Shown here piece by piece: positions 11,326 to 21,104 of a stretch of DNA of 64,000 nt (position 1 is its first letter; every line of letters begins with the position of its first letter). The DNA is from Bathynomus jamesi (lineage: Eukaryota; Arthropoda; Malacostraca; Isopoda; Cirolanidae), in NCBI GenBank assembly GCA_023014485.1, contig JAJOZX010009462.1, positions 1-64,000 on the forward strand. Reading direction: 5' to 3'. The position numbers and the translations under genes were made by a program. Under the pieces are notes generated by a model. That model made no database searches, was not told where the DNA came from, and saw nothing but the letters and a program-made list of their open reading frames with translations.

Positions 11326-11366
11326 TATTTTTACGTTTTCTATGAATGATTCACAGAAAACGTAAA
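11326..11366. repeat. Hairpin
   Basis: ATTTTTACGTTTTCT and AGAAAACGTAAAAAT form a 15-bp perfect stem with a short loop, inside the nested hAT element. Function unknown. Confidence 0.65.
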
Positions 11367-11608
11367 AATGGCTGCTGAGTGCCCACGGTACTCAATTGTG
11401 GACCAGGATTCTAATGTCTCTAGCTCTTTCATAATTGTCAACATCACTTTTATAATCTTTTATCTGAAAAATATGCACACCAAGGAACGTGAAGTGTCTG
11501 TATCAAGTTGCTATGCATGTTCTTCCTATGAAATAACCACTGCAAACATGAGCCAAACCAAAAATCAACTTACCTCTAAGACTTCATCTTTTGTTTATAA
11601 ATTCCTGC

Positions 11609-11679
11609 TTCAGGGCTACCAACCGAAAAGGTATGTGTTACAACTTTAACACATACTCTTTTCGGTTGGTAGCCCTGAA
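11609..11679. repeat. Long hairpin, stem about 30 bp
   Basis: TTCAGGGCTACCAACCGAAA ... GTATGTGTTA and its near-perfect inverse (TAACACATAC ... TTTCGGTTGGTAGCCCTGAA) are separated by only about 5 bases. It looks like a miniature foldback element or the fused ends of an internally deleted one. Confidence 0.75.
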
Positions 11680-11763
11680 CAAAATTGAAGGGCCTAAAAA
11701 AATTGAGGGTCTATCCCGGTCTAAGGCTATAGCCTTATTAGCCTATGGGTTAATCCGGCCCTA

Positions 11764-12185
11764 GCAATGAGCATCCTTTAATTGTTTTTTTAATTCTGTT
11801 TCAGCATATGGTGCAAATACATTTGAAACAATCGCATCGCACTTTGTTCTGGCACACGAAAATTTTGGTTCAAAGCATGTTGTCAAAATTTTTGTTGCAC
11901 AGTCAGTAGATCTGAAGTTTTGATTTTCCCTGACTGTATGGCAAGCCCACAAACCCTCGCAGCAGCTACTTCTAAATCCTTATTACTAGGCGTCACACTT
12001 TTAAAATAATCGCTCACTATCTTTGTAGATGAAGCACCGATATCAACCGATTTGTCTTTTCGAGCTAAGATGCTTAGTAATATCATTAATCCCACCATGT
12101 CCAATGCTGAAGTCACTTCTACATTTCTCATACCGTACATCACTTTGTTGTTTTTTGTAATAAATGGATATTTAGACTGCAGATG
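11764..12185 (-). pseudogene. hAT transposase, N-terminal part
   Basis: Continuation of the gene at 8606-10018 on the other side of the nested element. Reading minus: FITKNNKVMYGMRN, then a finger-like GGINDITKHLSSKR (zinc-finger remnant in a shifted frame), VTPSNKDLEVAAARV, NQNFRSTDCATKIL and ETELKKQLKDAHC, which joins ITLLNDASNHGN at 10018 once the insertion is removed. At least two frameshifts occur near 11890 and 12080. Confidence 0.8.
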
Positions 12186-12349
12186 TGGGTTAATATGAGT
12201 TTTATTGTACTCAGAATATCAAAAGCAAATATAATTATAAAATATTAAAGCATAATTTTCTCATCATTTTCATATGTCACTATGCTCGCAGATGCGTCCT
12301 TACCAAATTATGTAGATTTGAATATTATGACATTTTTGCATTTTTTTCC

Positions 12350-12400
12350 CGCCCTTCCAATATTTGATTGGTGACGTCATGAGAACATGATATATGAGCT
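12350..12400. promoter_or_regulatory. Promoter-like cluster: GC box, inverted CCAAT, CRE
   Basis: Within 50 bp lie CCCGCCC (about 12351), ATTGG (inverted CCAAT, about 12367) and a full palindromic cAMP-response element TGACGTCA (12372-12379). These are short motifs and could be chance, but the palindromic CRE next to an inverted CCAAT box is a common promoter arrangement. If real it may have served the minus-strand hAT gene that starts just below. Confidence 0.25.
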
Positions 12401-12595
12401 AGGCTTTTTAAGTTGTTAGTTCCACTTCTGTTAGTTTTTCATAGATATTGGTCGTGATGACATGTGAAGGGTGCGAATATTATTTTGAGGATTTAATGTA
12501 CAAAGTGCATTCTAATGACTCCTGAGCAATAGAAATATTGAATATATTATTACATTATCATTTGTATAATTTAGGTCTCAGGGGTATGGGGACAG

Positions 12596-12624
12596 AGGTA
12601 CAGGGGTACAGGGGTACAGGGGTG
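12596..12624. repeat. Short GGTACAGG tandem repeat
   Basis: About three units of GGTACAGG sit where the left arm of the palindrome lacks the expected element terminus. Confidence 0.7.
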
Positions 12625-13949
12625 GTCAGGTGACATTATCCGATTTTCTTCAAATTTTCAGGGTTGATTCATACACCATTCAATAGCTTAAATCTAAAAT
12701 TTTAGCTTTCTCAGTCAAAAACATTTAATTTTATGGTCGCTTAAATGCCCCCCCCCCTCCCCCCCCTCGACAAAAAATGCCCATGTTGGGCTTGATTGGC
12801 CAATGCCTTCATTTTGAGAGGCCTTGAAAAGTGTCTTCTAATAGAATAGAAGCTTCAAATTTGTCATGCCAATACAACTTCTGGTGGGCTTTTCAATTTT
12901 GTAAGCTAAAAGGCTGTGGAATAAACAGTTTCTGAGTTATAAGGGCTTAAACATGGCTCCATTTTGAAGCTTGCATCAATTCCTCCCACTTTTACAACTC
13001 TACCATTTTCGTTCTACATCAACCACAGCTGTTTTAATACTCCTAATAGTCTCTATGGGTTGTAAATTTATGAGTGAAATAAAAAAATAACCAAAAAAGG
13101 ATTTATTTCTATTTTTTAAAATTTCCAAAAGTTTATATTTTCACAAAATTTACAAAATTAACATCAAATTTGAGGCTTAATATAAAGGTGTCCGAAATTA
13201 GTCAGGGAGTTGATACTTCTAGTAAAGAAAGATACATATGTGTACAAAAACATATATTAAGGAATAGATCTCAACTCAACTCCTTCATTTAGTTTTGGCT
13301 ATTCAAAGAAAAGTACTTTTCATGAAAAATTCTGAATTTTTTCAAAATTTTGAAATGTTTAAATTTCTTTTTATAATATTGAATTGTAATTTTACTTCCA
13401 TTTTATTACTTGGTAAGTTAATTCATAAATATTAAATTATCTAAATAAGTTTTACTCATAAAAAAGACAATATATACCTAGATTATTACTAAATTTGCAG
13501 TTAACACAACAGATGGACCAGCTTGTAGGCTCAATACTTGGATCTACCTAAGTAAATCATGTAGAACCATGTTCTACTGCTCTTTAAGCACTTCCTAGTA
13601 ATTTAAATTATGCAGTTAGTACAGATAAACTAGCAGTAACAACCATTTTCAGTACAAAACCTTAAATTTAAGTAGCTTTGTTGTATTACTTCCCTTAATA
13701 CAAGTGTACAGTACTTAGCTTTATACAATAATGAATTCCTGAGTTTTTAAGCATGTGAATTATTGGCTATAAGTTCATATTCTTTTTTTAATATGTGTTG
13801 TTTTATGTAAATTCGTACGTAAACTTATATATAGCTAATAACTCTTATGTTTAGACACTGACTCAGGAATTTATTATTGTACTCAGGCTTTAAGTCTGAT
13901 TGTCTTCAACACTCCATGGCCTCACAGCCATAAATTGGCAATTTATTAT

Positions 13950-14518
13950 TCAGCTTGATACAGGTCTGTAGTTACTTAGGCTTTTTTTAAAATACTCCTC
14001 AATTTTAGATAAATAATCATTTGATAACTTGTACTGTCTCCCCATTTTCCCAGCAACTGTAGGTGGTTCAATTGAACACAAAACATGTTGGAATGGAATC
14101 CAGCAAACGTCCTCTTGTTCAGGCCATTTAAAAGGATTCTTTTTCATGAAATTTACTAATAGATCCTTCTCAGTATCACACACTTCAACTGTGTTTCCAA
14201 CAAACCAGTCACCTTCATAGAAACAAGCTACATATGTACTAGGTTTATATTGGTAAGCCACATTTTCTTGTGTAGCATTGAGGAAGGAAAGTTGTACATT
14301 AAAGAAATTTTCATCACTAGAAATTTTGTACAGTTTAATGCCTGTTGATGAAGGTCTAAAGTAGTGATATGAACGGGTTCCTGGGATTGTCTTAATTAAG
14401 GAATACCTTTTTTCTAACTCAGATAAATTAGCATTTTCCTCAATTTTAGCTGAATCAATGTACAGAAATTGTATACCATTAATATTAGATTTGCACCAAT
14501 TGAACATCTCTTTTGGAT
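13950..14518 (-). pseudogene. Transposase C-terminal exon, left palindrome arm
   Basis: The frame begins in the palindrome centre, crosses it, and matches the copy at 26.7-27.3 kb from NPKEMF(N)WCKSNINGIQF onward. It includes YQYKPSTYVACFYEGDWFVGN and EQEDVCWIPFQHVL, a compact domain of about 60 residues with several aromatics that recurs in elements B, C, D and F. It resembles a Tudor/chromo-type barrel in pattern only. The catalytic core is absent. Confidence 0.75.
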
Positions 14519-14520
14519 TG

Positions 14521-15023
14521 ATCCAAAAGAGATGTTCGATTGGTGCAAATCTAATATTAATGGTATACAATTTCTGTACATTGATTCAGCTAAAATTGAG
14601 GAAAATGCTAATTTATTTGAGTTAGAAAAAAGGTATTCCTTAATTAAGACAATCCCACGAACCAGTTCATATCACTACTTTAGACCTTCATCAACAGGCA
14701 TTAAACTGTACAAAATTTCTAGTGATGAAAATTTCTTTAATGTACAACTTTCCTTCCTCAATGCTACACAAGAAAATGTGGCTTACCAATATAAACCTAG
14801 TACATATGTAGCTTGTTTCTATGAAGGTGACTGGTTTGTTGGAAACATAGTTGAAGTGTGTGATACTGAGAAGGATCTATTAGTAAATTTCATGAAAAAG
14901 AATCCTTTTAAATGGCCTGAACAAGAGGACGTTTGCTGGATTCCATTCCAACATGTTTTGTGTTCAATTGAACCACCTACAGTTGCTGGGAAAATGGGGG
15001 AGACAGTACAAGTTATCAAATGA
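14521..15023 (+). pseudogene. Transposase C-terminal exon, right palindrome arm
   Basis: Mirror copy of the preceding exon, now on the plus strand, with a few substitutions and a one-base change near 15000 that alters its end. The two frames overlap through the centre, so each appears to start with sequence from the opposite arm (MYTINIRFAPIEHLF); that N-terminus is an artefact of the palindrome. Confidence 0.75.
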
Positions 15024-16593
15024 TTGTTTATCTAAAATTGAGGAGTTTTAAAAAAAAGCCTAAGTAACTACAGACCTGTATCAAGCTGAATAATAAATTG
15101 CCAATTTATGGCTGTGAGGCCATGGAGTGTTGAAGACAATCAGACTTAAAGCCTGAGTACAATAATAAATTCCTGAGTCAGTGTCTAAACATAAGAGTTA
15201 TTAGCTATATATAAGTTTACGTACGAATTTACATAAAACAACACATATTAAAAAAAGAATATGAACTTATAGCCAATAATTCACATGCTTAAAAACTCAG
15301 GAATTCATTATTGTATAAAGCTAAGTACTGTACACTTGTATTAAGGGAAGTAATACAACAAAGCTACTTAAATTTAAGGTTTTGTACTGAAAATGGTTGT
15401 TACTGCTAGTTTATCTGTACTAACTGCATAATTTAAATTACTAGGAAGTGCTTAAAGAGCAGTAGAACATGGTTCTACATGATTTACTTAGGTAGATCCA
15501 AGTATTGAGCCTACAAGCTGGTCCATCTGTTGTGTTAACTGCAAATGTAGTAATAATCTAGGTATATATTATGTTGTTTTTATGAGTAAAACTTATTTAG
15601 ATAATTTAACATTTATGAATTAACTTACCAAGTAATAAAATGGAAGTAAAATTACAATTCAATGTTCTAAAAAGAAATTTAAACATTTCAAAATTTTGAA
15701 AAAATTCAGAATTTTTCATAAAAAGTACTTTTCTTTGAATAGCCAAAACTATATGAAGGAATTGAGTTGAGATCTATTCCTTAATATATGTTTTTGTACA
15801 CATATGTATCTTTCTTTACTAGAAGTATCAACTCCCTGACTAATTTTGGACACCTTTATATTAAGCCCCAAAGTTGATGTTAATTTTGCAAATTTTGTGA
15901 AAATATCAACTTTTGGAAATTTTAAAAAATAGAAATAAATCCTTTTTTGGTTATTTTTTTATTTCACTCATAAATTTACAACCCATAGAGACTATTAGGA
16001 GTATTAAAACAGCTGTGATTGATGTAGAATGAAAATGGTAGAGTCGTAAAAGTGGGAGGAATTGATGCAAGCTTCAAAATGGAGCCATGTTTAAGCCCTT
16101 GTAACTCAGAAACTATTTATTCTACAGCCTTTTAGCTTGCAAAATTGAAAAGCCCACCAGAAGTTGTATTGGCATGACAAATTTGAAGCTTCTACTCCTA
16201 TTAGAAGACACTTTTCAAGGCCTCTCAAAATGAAGGCATTGGCCAATCAAGCCCAACATGGGCATTTTTTGTCGAAGGTGGGGGCCATTTAAGCGACCAT
16301 AAAATTAAACGTTTTTGACTGAGGAAGCTAAAATTTTAGATTTAAGCTATTGAAATGGTGTATGAATCAACCCTGAAAATTTGAAGAAAATCGGAGATGG
16401 TCACCCGACCAACTTTCTGAAATCTGTACCAGTTGAGCTGGAATGACCCTTTAGGGTTTTATATTTTTTATTTTTGAATTTCCAACGCTAAAATGTTGAT
16501 CAATATCGATCAATTTGTCATGCATGATCTTTATGGGGGCTCTACCCCCATACCCCCGAGACCTAAATTATACAAATGATAATGTAATAACAT

Positions 16594-16612
16594 TTAGGTT
16601 AGGTTAGGTTAA
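16594..16612. repeat. TTAGG repeat (3 units)
   Basis: TTAGGTTAGGTTAGGTTA directly follows the right arm of the palindrome. TTAGG is the usual arthropod telomere unit. Three units is short enough for chance, or for a derivative of the CCTAACC core found in nearby palindromic MITEs. Confidence 0.5.
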
Positions 16613-16613
16613 T

Positions 16614-16800
16614 TAATACCAAAATATATTTTTCTAGTAATATTTGATGTGTTTTGCTTAGATTTTGACCTCCATTTCCCTTGAAAATGAGCCAAACTTC
16701 AAAGTACTATAACTTTGTTGGATCTCATTTCCGAGGGAAATGGAGGTCAGATTTGAACGAATCACATCAAATACTACTAGAAAAATATATTTTGGTGTGT
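16614..16800. mobile_element. Foldback MITE, family with 7107-7305, copy 2
   Basis: ACCAAAATATATTTTTCTAG and its inverse ending at about 16797 enclose GACCTCCATTTCCCT / AGGGAAATGGAGGTC. The central ACTTCAAAGTACTATAACTT aligns with the copy at 7.2 kb. No coding capacity. Confidence 0.75.
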
Positions 16801-16940
16801 AAAATGACTGAGTTACTCTATACATAATTACCCAGATGTGCATTAAATGTACACTTCCTTTTAGTTTTAGACATTTTGTGTTGTCAAAAAGTTTAACCTA
16901 GCTGCAAAAGAAAAAAAAAGGATGCAGGGATAAAAATTAG

Positions 16941-17486
16941 GATCAAGTAAAGATAATCCCTCCCAACAGAAAAAGGAGGGACTATCTTTACTTGATCATT
17001 TTTTGGGAGGGATCATCTTTACTTGGTAAAGTTGGTAATACCACTTTTCCGCAATACCGCAATACTGCTTTAATTAAAGTCTTTGGATCAAGTAAAGTTA
17101 AGCACCCCCAACCTTTTTTAGTTAGCTTTATAAGGCTAACTAACGAAAATATCATGACAACCTAACCAATCGTCAAGGGCGTACAGTTGACCTAACGATT
17201 GGTTAGGTTGTCGTGATATTTTCGTTAGTTAGCCTTATAAAGCTAACTAAAAAAGGTTGGGGGTGCTTATCTTTACTTGATCCATTGTAATAAATTAATT
17301 TTAATAAATTTTATTTTCAAATAAATCATTTTTTAAAAAAAGATTCTCTTAATTTTTATCCTTATGTCAGACTGCTTCACTTCACTTTACTTTACTTTCT
17401 GGGAGGGATTATCTTTACTTGGTCATTTTTGGGAGGGATTTGCTTTACTAGTGTGACCTGGGAGGGATTATCTTTACTTGATCCAA
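16941..17486. mobile_element. MITE with ends GGATCAAGTAAAGATAATCC
   Basis: The left end GGATCAAGTAAAGATAATCC followed by CTCCCA is inverted at 17462-17486. Internal copies of GGGAGGGAT(T/C)ATCTTTACTTG recur at about 17014, 17400 and 17430. A second palindromic unit with nearly the same terminal sequence is nested at 17094-17284. Confidence 0.75.
17094..17284. mobile_element. Near-perfect palindromic MITE nested in a related MITE
   Basis: GGATCAAGTAAAGTTAAGC ... through CCTTATAAAGC ... ATCTTTACTTGATCC is an inverted repeat with arms of about 85 bp. The core AACGAAAATATCATGAC followed by AACCTAACCAATCGTCAAGGGC is shared with the palindromes at 6.2, 20.5 and 20.9 kb. Confidence 0.85.
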
Positions 17487-17489
17487 AAA

Positions 17490-17820
17490 TTAATTAAGGT
17501 TATTAATTAAGTAAACAAAAACAAAAGTGTTACACTACAACACAACTTTACACAGAGGCTGCTAATGAAACACTAGTTGGGAATCACGGCATTGCCGCAT
17601 GGCAACATGTATCATACCAATTCAGTTTGCAAGTTAGTATTTAGATTTGGAATTCGGAATGTGGCATAATTCTTTTAATTCATACAGGACATTTAATATC
17701 TAATGTAACAGTAATTTTAATAAAGTGGGACATTTATGAAAATTTGCTCCAAATGTGGGACATTTTCGGGATATTTTAAAAAGAGGGACACATCATAAAT
17801 TCGTGACTCTGGTCACCTTA
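17490..17820. other. Unassigned AT-rich spacer
   Basis: No coding signal. The end (about 17725-17815) contains GGGACATTT / AGAGGGACA motifs that loosely mirror the AAAAAGCGGGAC motifs at 7560-7650, so a diverged MITE end is possible but not demonstrated. Confidence 0.35.
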
Positions 17821-17850
17821 CCAATACAGAAAATACTAATGTAAGATATA

Positions 17851-18560
17851 GTGAGGTTGAGCCTAAGCCTGGCCCTAGACAGGGATGTAGGCCCAAGTAA
17901 AGTTAAGCCTAAGCTAAGTTTTAGTAATAATGATGCAGGTCTAAGTAAAGTTAGGCCTGATGAATGGCACAAAGTCAAGGGTCATTCAAGGAATAGGATT
18001 AGAGAGAATAGTAATCATGTTGTAGCAATTAGTAACAGGTTTCAGATACTAGAGAATTTAGATGAAGCCATACAGTGTGAATTTACCATGGTTGGGGACT
18101 CTATTATTGGGAATCAGGACAATGAACTTTGCAATAAGGGAAGGAAAACCCATAGAAGAATATGTATTCAAGGTGGTAATATTTCTAAAGTCATTGAAGT
18201 AGTGAGGAAGTTGCTTGTAACCCAAGGTAATATAGTTCATGTAGGTATAAATGACTTAAACAAGGATAAAGATGGTAGAGTTAAAAATTAAACAGGTACA
18301 GAGAATTGATAGAAACTTTAAAAAGTAGGCAGAGCAAATGTTATGTAGTGGGCATTTTACTAAAGACTAGGGTAAGCATGGAGTTTACAAGTAGAATTTT
18401 AGCCTTAAATTATAAAGTTAGGTTACTATTTAGTGAAGGGGTTGAGTTGTAGATTTGTGGGAAAATTTTTATGAAAGGGGGGAGCTTTACAGTAAGGATG
18501 GATTAGCTACATCTTAGTGGAAGGGGAACTACTTTGTATGGGAGGCTTCTTGAGGAAAAT
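17851..18560 (+). pseudogene. CR1 ORF1 with SGNH/GDSL esterase-like domain
   Basis: The open frame to 18291 contains FTMVGDSIIGNQDN (the GDS block with catalytic Ser), then IVHVGINDLNKD (the G-x-ND block, here GIND for the usual GTND). In shifted frames the last block LHLSGRGTTLYGRLLEE is visible near 18500-18555, preceded by a DG. This is the order of the SGNH hydrolase domain carried by ORF1 of many CR1 and L2 LINEs. The upstream half has no recognisable domain. Frameshifts after 18291 make it non-functional. Confidence 0.7.
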
Positions 18561-18719
18561 GTGAGTTCTTTGTGATTTTGAAAGATAACTTTCAATCAAC
18601 AGAGGGCACAAAGCATCAGGGTATAGGTAAAGTAAATACTGTTAGTCTGAAATACAGATTATATCAGGAATGGGCATAGCAACTATCTAGCCAAAGGTAG
18701 GGAATCAGTTAAAACTGAG

Positions 18720-19403
18720 GGGTTGAAGTGTTTTTATACAAATGCATGTAGTTTTAGGAATAAGAAAAATGAATTATTTAGTTATATGATTAGTGAAAAT
18801 CTGGATATATATAGTATGCATTAGTGAGACTTGGATTAGTGAGGCAGCATTCAATGACATGAGAGCAGAGTATGAGTTAAATAGTTAGGCTATACAATGT
18901 ATATTTATCAGAGAATGGATAGGCAGAGAGGTGGTTTGGCCTTGTACATTAAGAATGATTTAACTTCAGTTCAAAATGATAGTATTAAATTAGACAATAG
19001 GGTAAAATCAATTTGGGTTGATATTTGTGTTTCAGGCAGAGAGTATATTCACATACCGTATGTGCATTTTTATGGACCTTCAAACCAAACACAGGAAGTT
19101 GATGACAGTATGGTTCAAGAAATAAATAAAGGTTGCAGTACTAGAACATTAATTATAGGAGATTTCAACCTGCCTCATATAGACTGGAGCTTTTCAGAGG
19201 GAAATAATAGGGAAGGTAACTTGTTCATTGACTTCTACAATGACTGCTTTCTCATGCAATTTGCAGACAAATCAACTTGGGATCAAGCAATCTTAGATCT
19301 GGTTCTTTCCAATGATCATGAACTTATTAGGGAACTTGCAGTAGGAGTCATTAGGAAATAGTGATCATTGGATCATATGTTTTAAGATAGAATTAAATAG
19401 AGG
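18720..19403 (+). pseudogene. CR1 ORF2 endonuclease domain
   Basis: Begins with the usual FYTNACSFRNKKNEL (NA-x-S-x-RNK) at about 18730, with stops near 18830-18890. It is open from 18897: RGGLALYIKND, YGPSNQTQEV, the catalytic IIGDFNLPHIDW (about 19155-19190), and LDLVLSNDHEL. The terminal SDH motif is degraded to SLDHMF beyond two stops. Apurinic-type endonuclease that nicks target DNA for reverse transcription. No RT follows. Confidence 0.82.
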
Positions 19404-19892
19404 TATTCCAGGACAGATCATGCAGTTCTTAATACCACACCCCTTCCAAGTTTCCTATAATTTGTTGTATAGCATTGTCTATACCAAAAAACCCAAAATT
19501 TCAAGTTTCAGATTAATTGGACTTATGGTTCAAAAGTTATGGCCCTTCCAACTTTGGGGGGTTTTCAGGGACCCCCAAATTTCAAATTACCATATCTTAG
19601 CCCCTAATTGAGATAGAAGAATGATTCAAATTGCATTTGAAAGGTAATTTGTCAAATATTAAACGAGTATAGACATGGATAGCAGCTTAGTTGAGGAGTA
19701 AAATGTTGTGACAATTTGTATTATTAAAGGGGGGTTTTACATCCCTCTCCACCTCAATGGATTTTTAAAAAATTTTCATATCAGATTAAGTTCAAACTCT
19801 ATCTGTATAAGTGGCATTTAAGAAATTGCTGTGTATTTAAGTGTAAACTGTGTGTTGTGAGATTTGAATAGTGATAACCACTGAAAAAAAAT
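19404..19892 (+). repeat. Left TIR of element G
   Basis: About 490 bp beginning GGTATTCCAGGACAG is the inverse of 51530-52024, which ends CTGTCCTGGAATGCCCC. The pair shares long stretches such as CATATCTTAGCCCCTAATTG / CAATTAGGGGCTAAGATATG. The terminus resembles the ends of elements B, C and D (GGG-x-x-ATTCCA), and the length matches their TIRs (about 490-830 bp). Short frames here are not genes. Confidence 0.8.
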
Positions 19893-20280
19893 CAAATTTT
19901 TTGCAAATTGTCAAATATTAAATTATTTTACCCTTTTCTTTTTCAACTATGCAGCAATTTATTTTATTTTATACATATGTCCATGTAAATATGTAAGTAG
20001 AGATAGTCTATTCAAAAGCTATTTAAAAATACCCACATTAATCACTAAAGATAGCCTGAATCAAAAATTAACACAACTAGTGTTAAATACTATTGAGTAA
20101 TCAAAGGAAGTGTGCTTAGGAAGAAAAGTGTTCTGTTCCTTTGTTTATTGTGTACATATGTGAAATAATTAGCTTATAGAGGCATATATTGATGAAATAT
20201 TTTTCTTTGCAGAAATTCACAGTACATAAATGTAAAGACTATACCTATTGTTGCTGTAACCCATTCAAAACATACAAAAA
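19893..20280. other. Internal non-coding sequence of element G (presumed)
   Basis: AT-rich, no coding signal or repeats seen. By position it would be subterminal sequence of G. Confidence 0.4.
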
Positions 20281-20834
20281 AGGTGTTCCTTTAGTATGTG
20301 GTCTACAAATTCTGCCACGCTCTACTTTTTTCAAAGTGCAGTCTACAGGTTTTTTCATTAAATTTGTGCCTGCTCACGCATTCTGCTGCTCTTTTTTTTT
20401 TTGCTAAATGACTCACTCACATGACTTAGATCCTATTTGACCTTGAAATTCAAAATGATTGTTTAACATCAGTAGCTTGAGAAATTTGAAGCAGTAAAGT
20501 TATAAACAATTCAATTGCCAGTGCTACTGTAGTATGCGGTCTACCTATGATTGGTTAGGTTTAGTCAAGATATTTTCGTTAAAACTAACGAAAATATCAT
20601 GACTAAACCTAACCAATCGTCAAGGGCTGACATTGGGATGTAAACAAGCAATTAGTAAACAAGCTAAGAAGGTATACTTACATTTAAACTTTTTATATTT
20701 TTAACTTTTCAATAAATTTTTTTCAAGTAAGATTGTCATTTCAACCTTCTTTAACTACATTTAAAAAACAAATTGGTGTAGACCGCATACTAAAGTGTGA
20801 ATTTGTCTGTAGACCGCATACTAAAGGAGCACCC
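20281..20834. mobile_element. MITE with ends GGTG(T/C)TCCTTTAGTATG
   Basis: GGTGTTCCTTTAGTATG and TGGTCTAC at 20281 are inverted at 20810-20834 (GTAGACCGCATACTAAAGG plus AGCACC). Two internal copies of the motif GTAGTATGCGGTCTAC / GTAGACCGCATACTA occur near 20530 and 20796. A compact palindrome (20548-20630) with the AACGAAAATATCATGAC core lies in the middle. Confidence 0.75.
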
Positions 20835-20847
20835 AAAAAAGGATACC

Positions 20848-21104
20848 TACTTTCCTGTTATCCCAGACCCGAGACTTTAATTTTGACAGAATATTTTTGT
20901 TAAAACTAACAAAAATATCATGACTTAACCTAACCTTACCAACTAATTAGGTTAACTGAATGCCAGGTTAGGTAAACTGTACACCCTTGATAATTGGTTA
21001 GGTTAAGTCGTGATATTTTCATTAGTTTTAATGAAAATATTGTGTCAAAATTGAAGTCTGGCAACTGGCAAAAAGTCTGGGGTCTGGGATAACAGGAAAG
21101 TACC
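20848..21104. mobile_element. Palindromic MITE, copy 2 (with 6196-6445)
   Basis: Ends CTACTTTCCTGTTATCCC and its inverse GGGATAACAGGAAAGTA. The interior AACCTTACCAACTAATTAGG and CACCCTTGATAATTGGTTAGG match copy 1 with a few differences. Here the left copy of the CTTTTTGCCAGTTGCC segment is deleted. Confidence 0.85.

Larger units (their letters stand above)
10019..11763. mobile_element. Nested hAT-type element, 8-bp TSD GCAATGAG
   Basis: The ends CAGGCCCGGATTAA (left) and TTAATCCGGCCCTA (right; reverse complement TAGGGCCGGATTAA) are inverted. The 8-bp duplication GCAATGAG lies at 10011-10018 and 11764-11771. Removing the element and one duplication rejoins the surrounding hAT reading frame exactly (..KDAHC + ITLLND..). 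It carries no hAT gene of its own. Its interior is mostly a mariner-like element (10194-11107) and two strong hairpins. Confidence 0.93.
12547..16590. mobile_element. Large palindrome (A): inverted duplication of half of a C-type element plus flank
   Basis: Arms 12547-14518 and 14521-16590 are inverted copies joined by a 2-bp centre (TTTTGGAT TG ATCCAAAA). Each arm contains the subterminal region and C-terminal transposase exon of the C-type element, the left half of the copy at 24743. The outermost matching segment, TTACATTATCATTTG through GGTCTC, lies outside the transposon end, so flank was duplicated too. The right arm still has the element terminus (GAATGACCC at about 16445); the left arm has lost it and carries a short GGTACAGG repeat at 12596-12622. 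Scattered mismatches and small indels separate the arms. Confidence 0.9.
17820..19403 (+). mobile_element. CR1-like LINE fragment: ORF1 and endonuclease, interrupted at 19404
   Basis: Contains the end of ORF1 and the endonuclease domain of ORF2. The sequence stops abruptly at 19403 where a long TIR begins. A LINE C-terminus and tail appear immediately beyond the opposite TIR at 52025, compatible with one LINE split by a large insertion, but the RT domain is missing from both sides. Confidence 0.8.

Noticed and set aside
12547..16590. Palindrome as pure sequencing artefact
   Set aside because: The arms differ by scattered substitutions and indels and by one arm lacking the element terminus, which a folded single molecule would not show. 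It still needs spanning reads.
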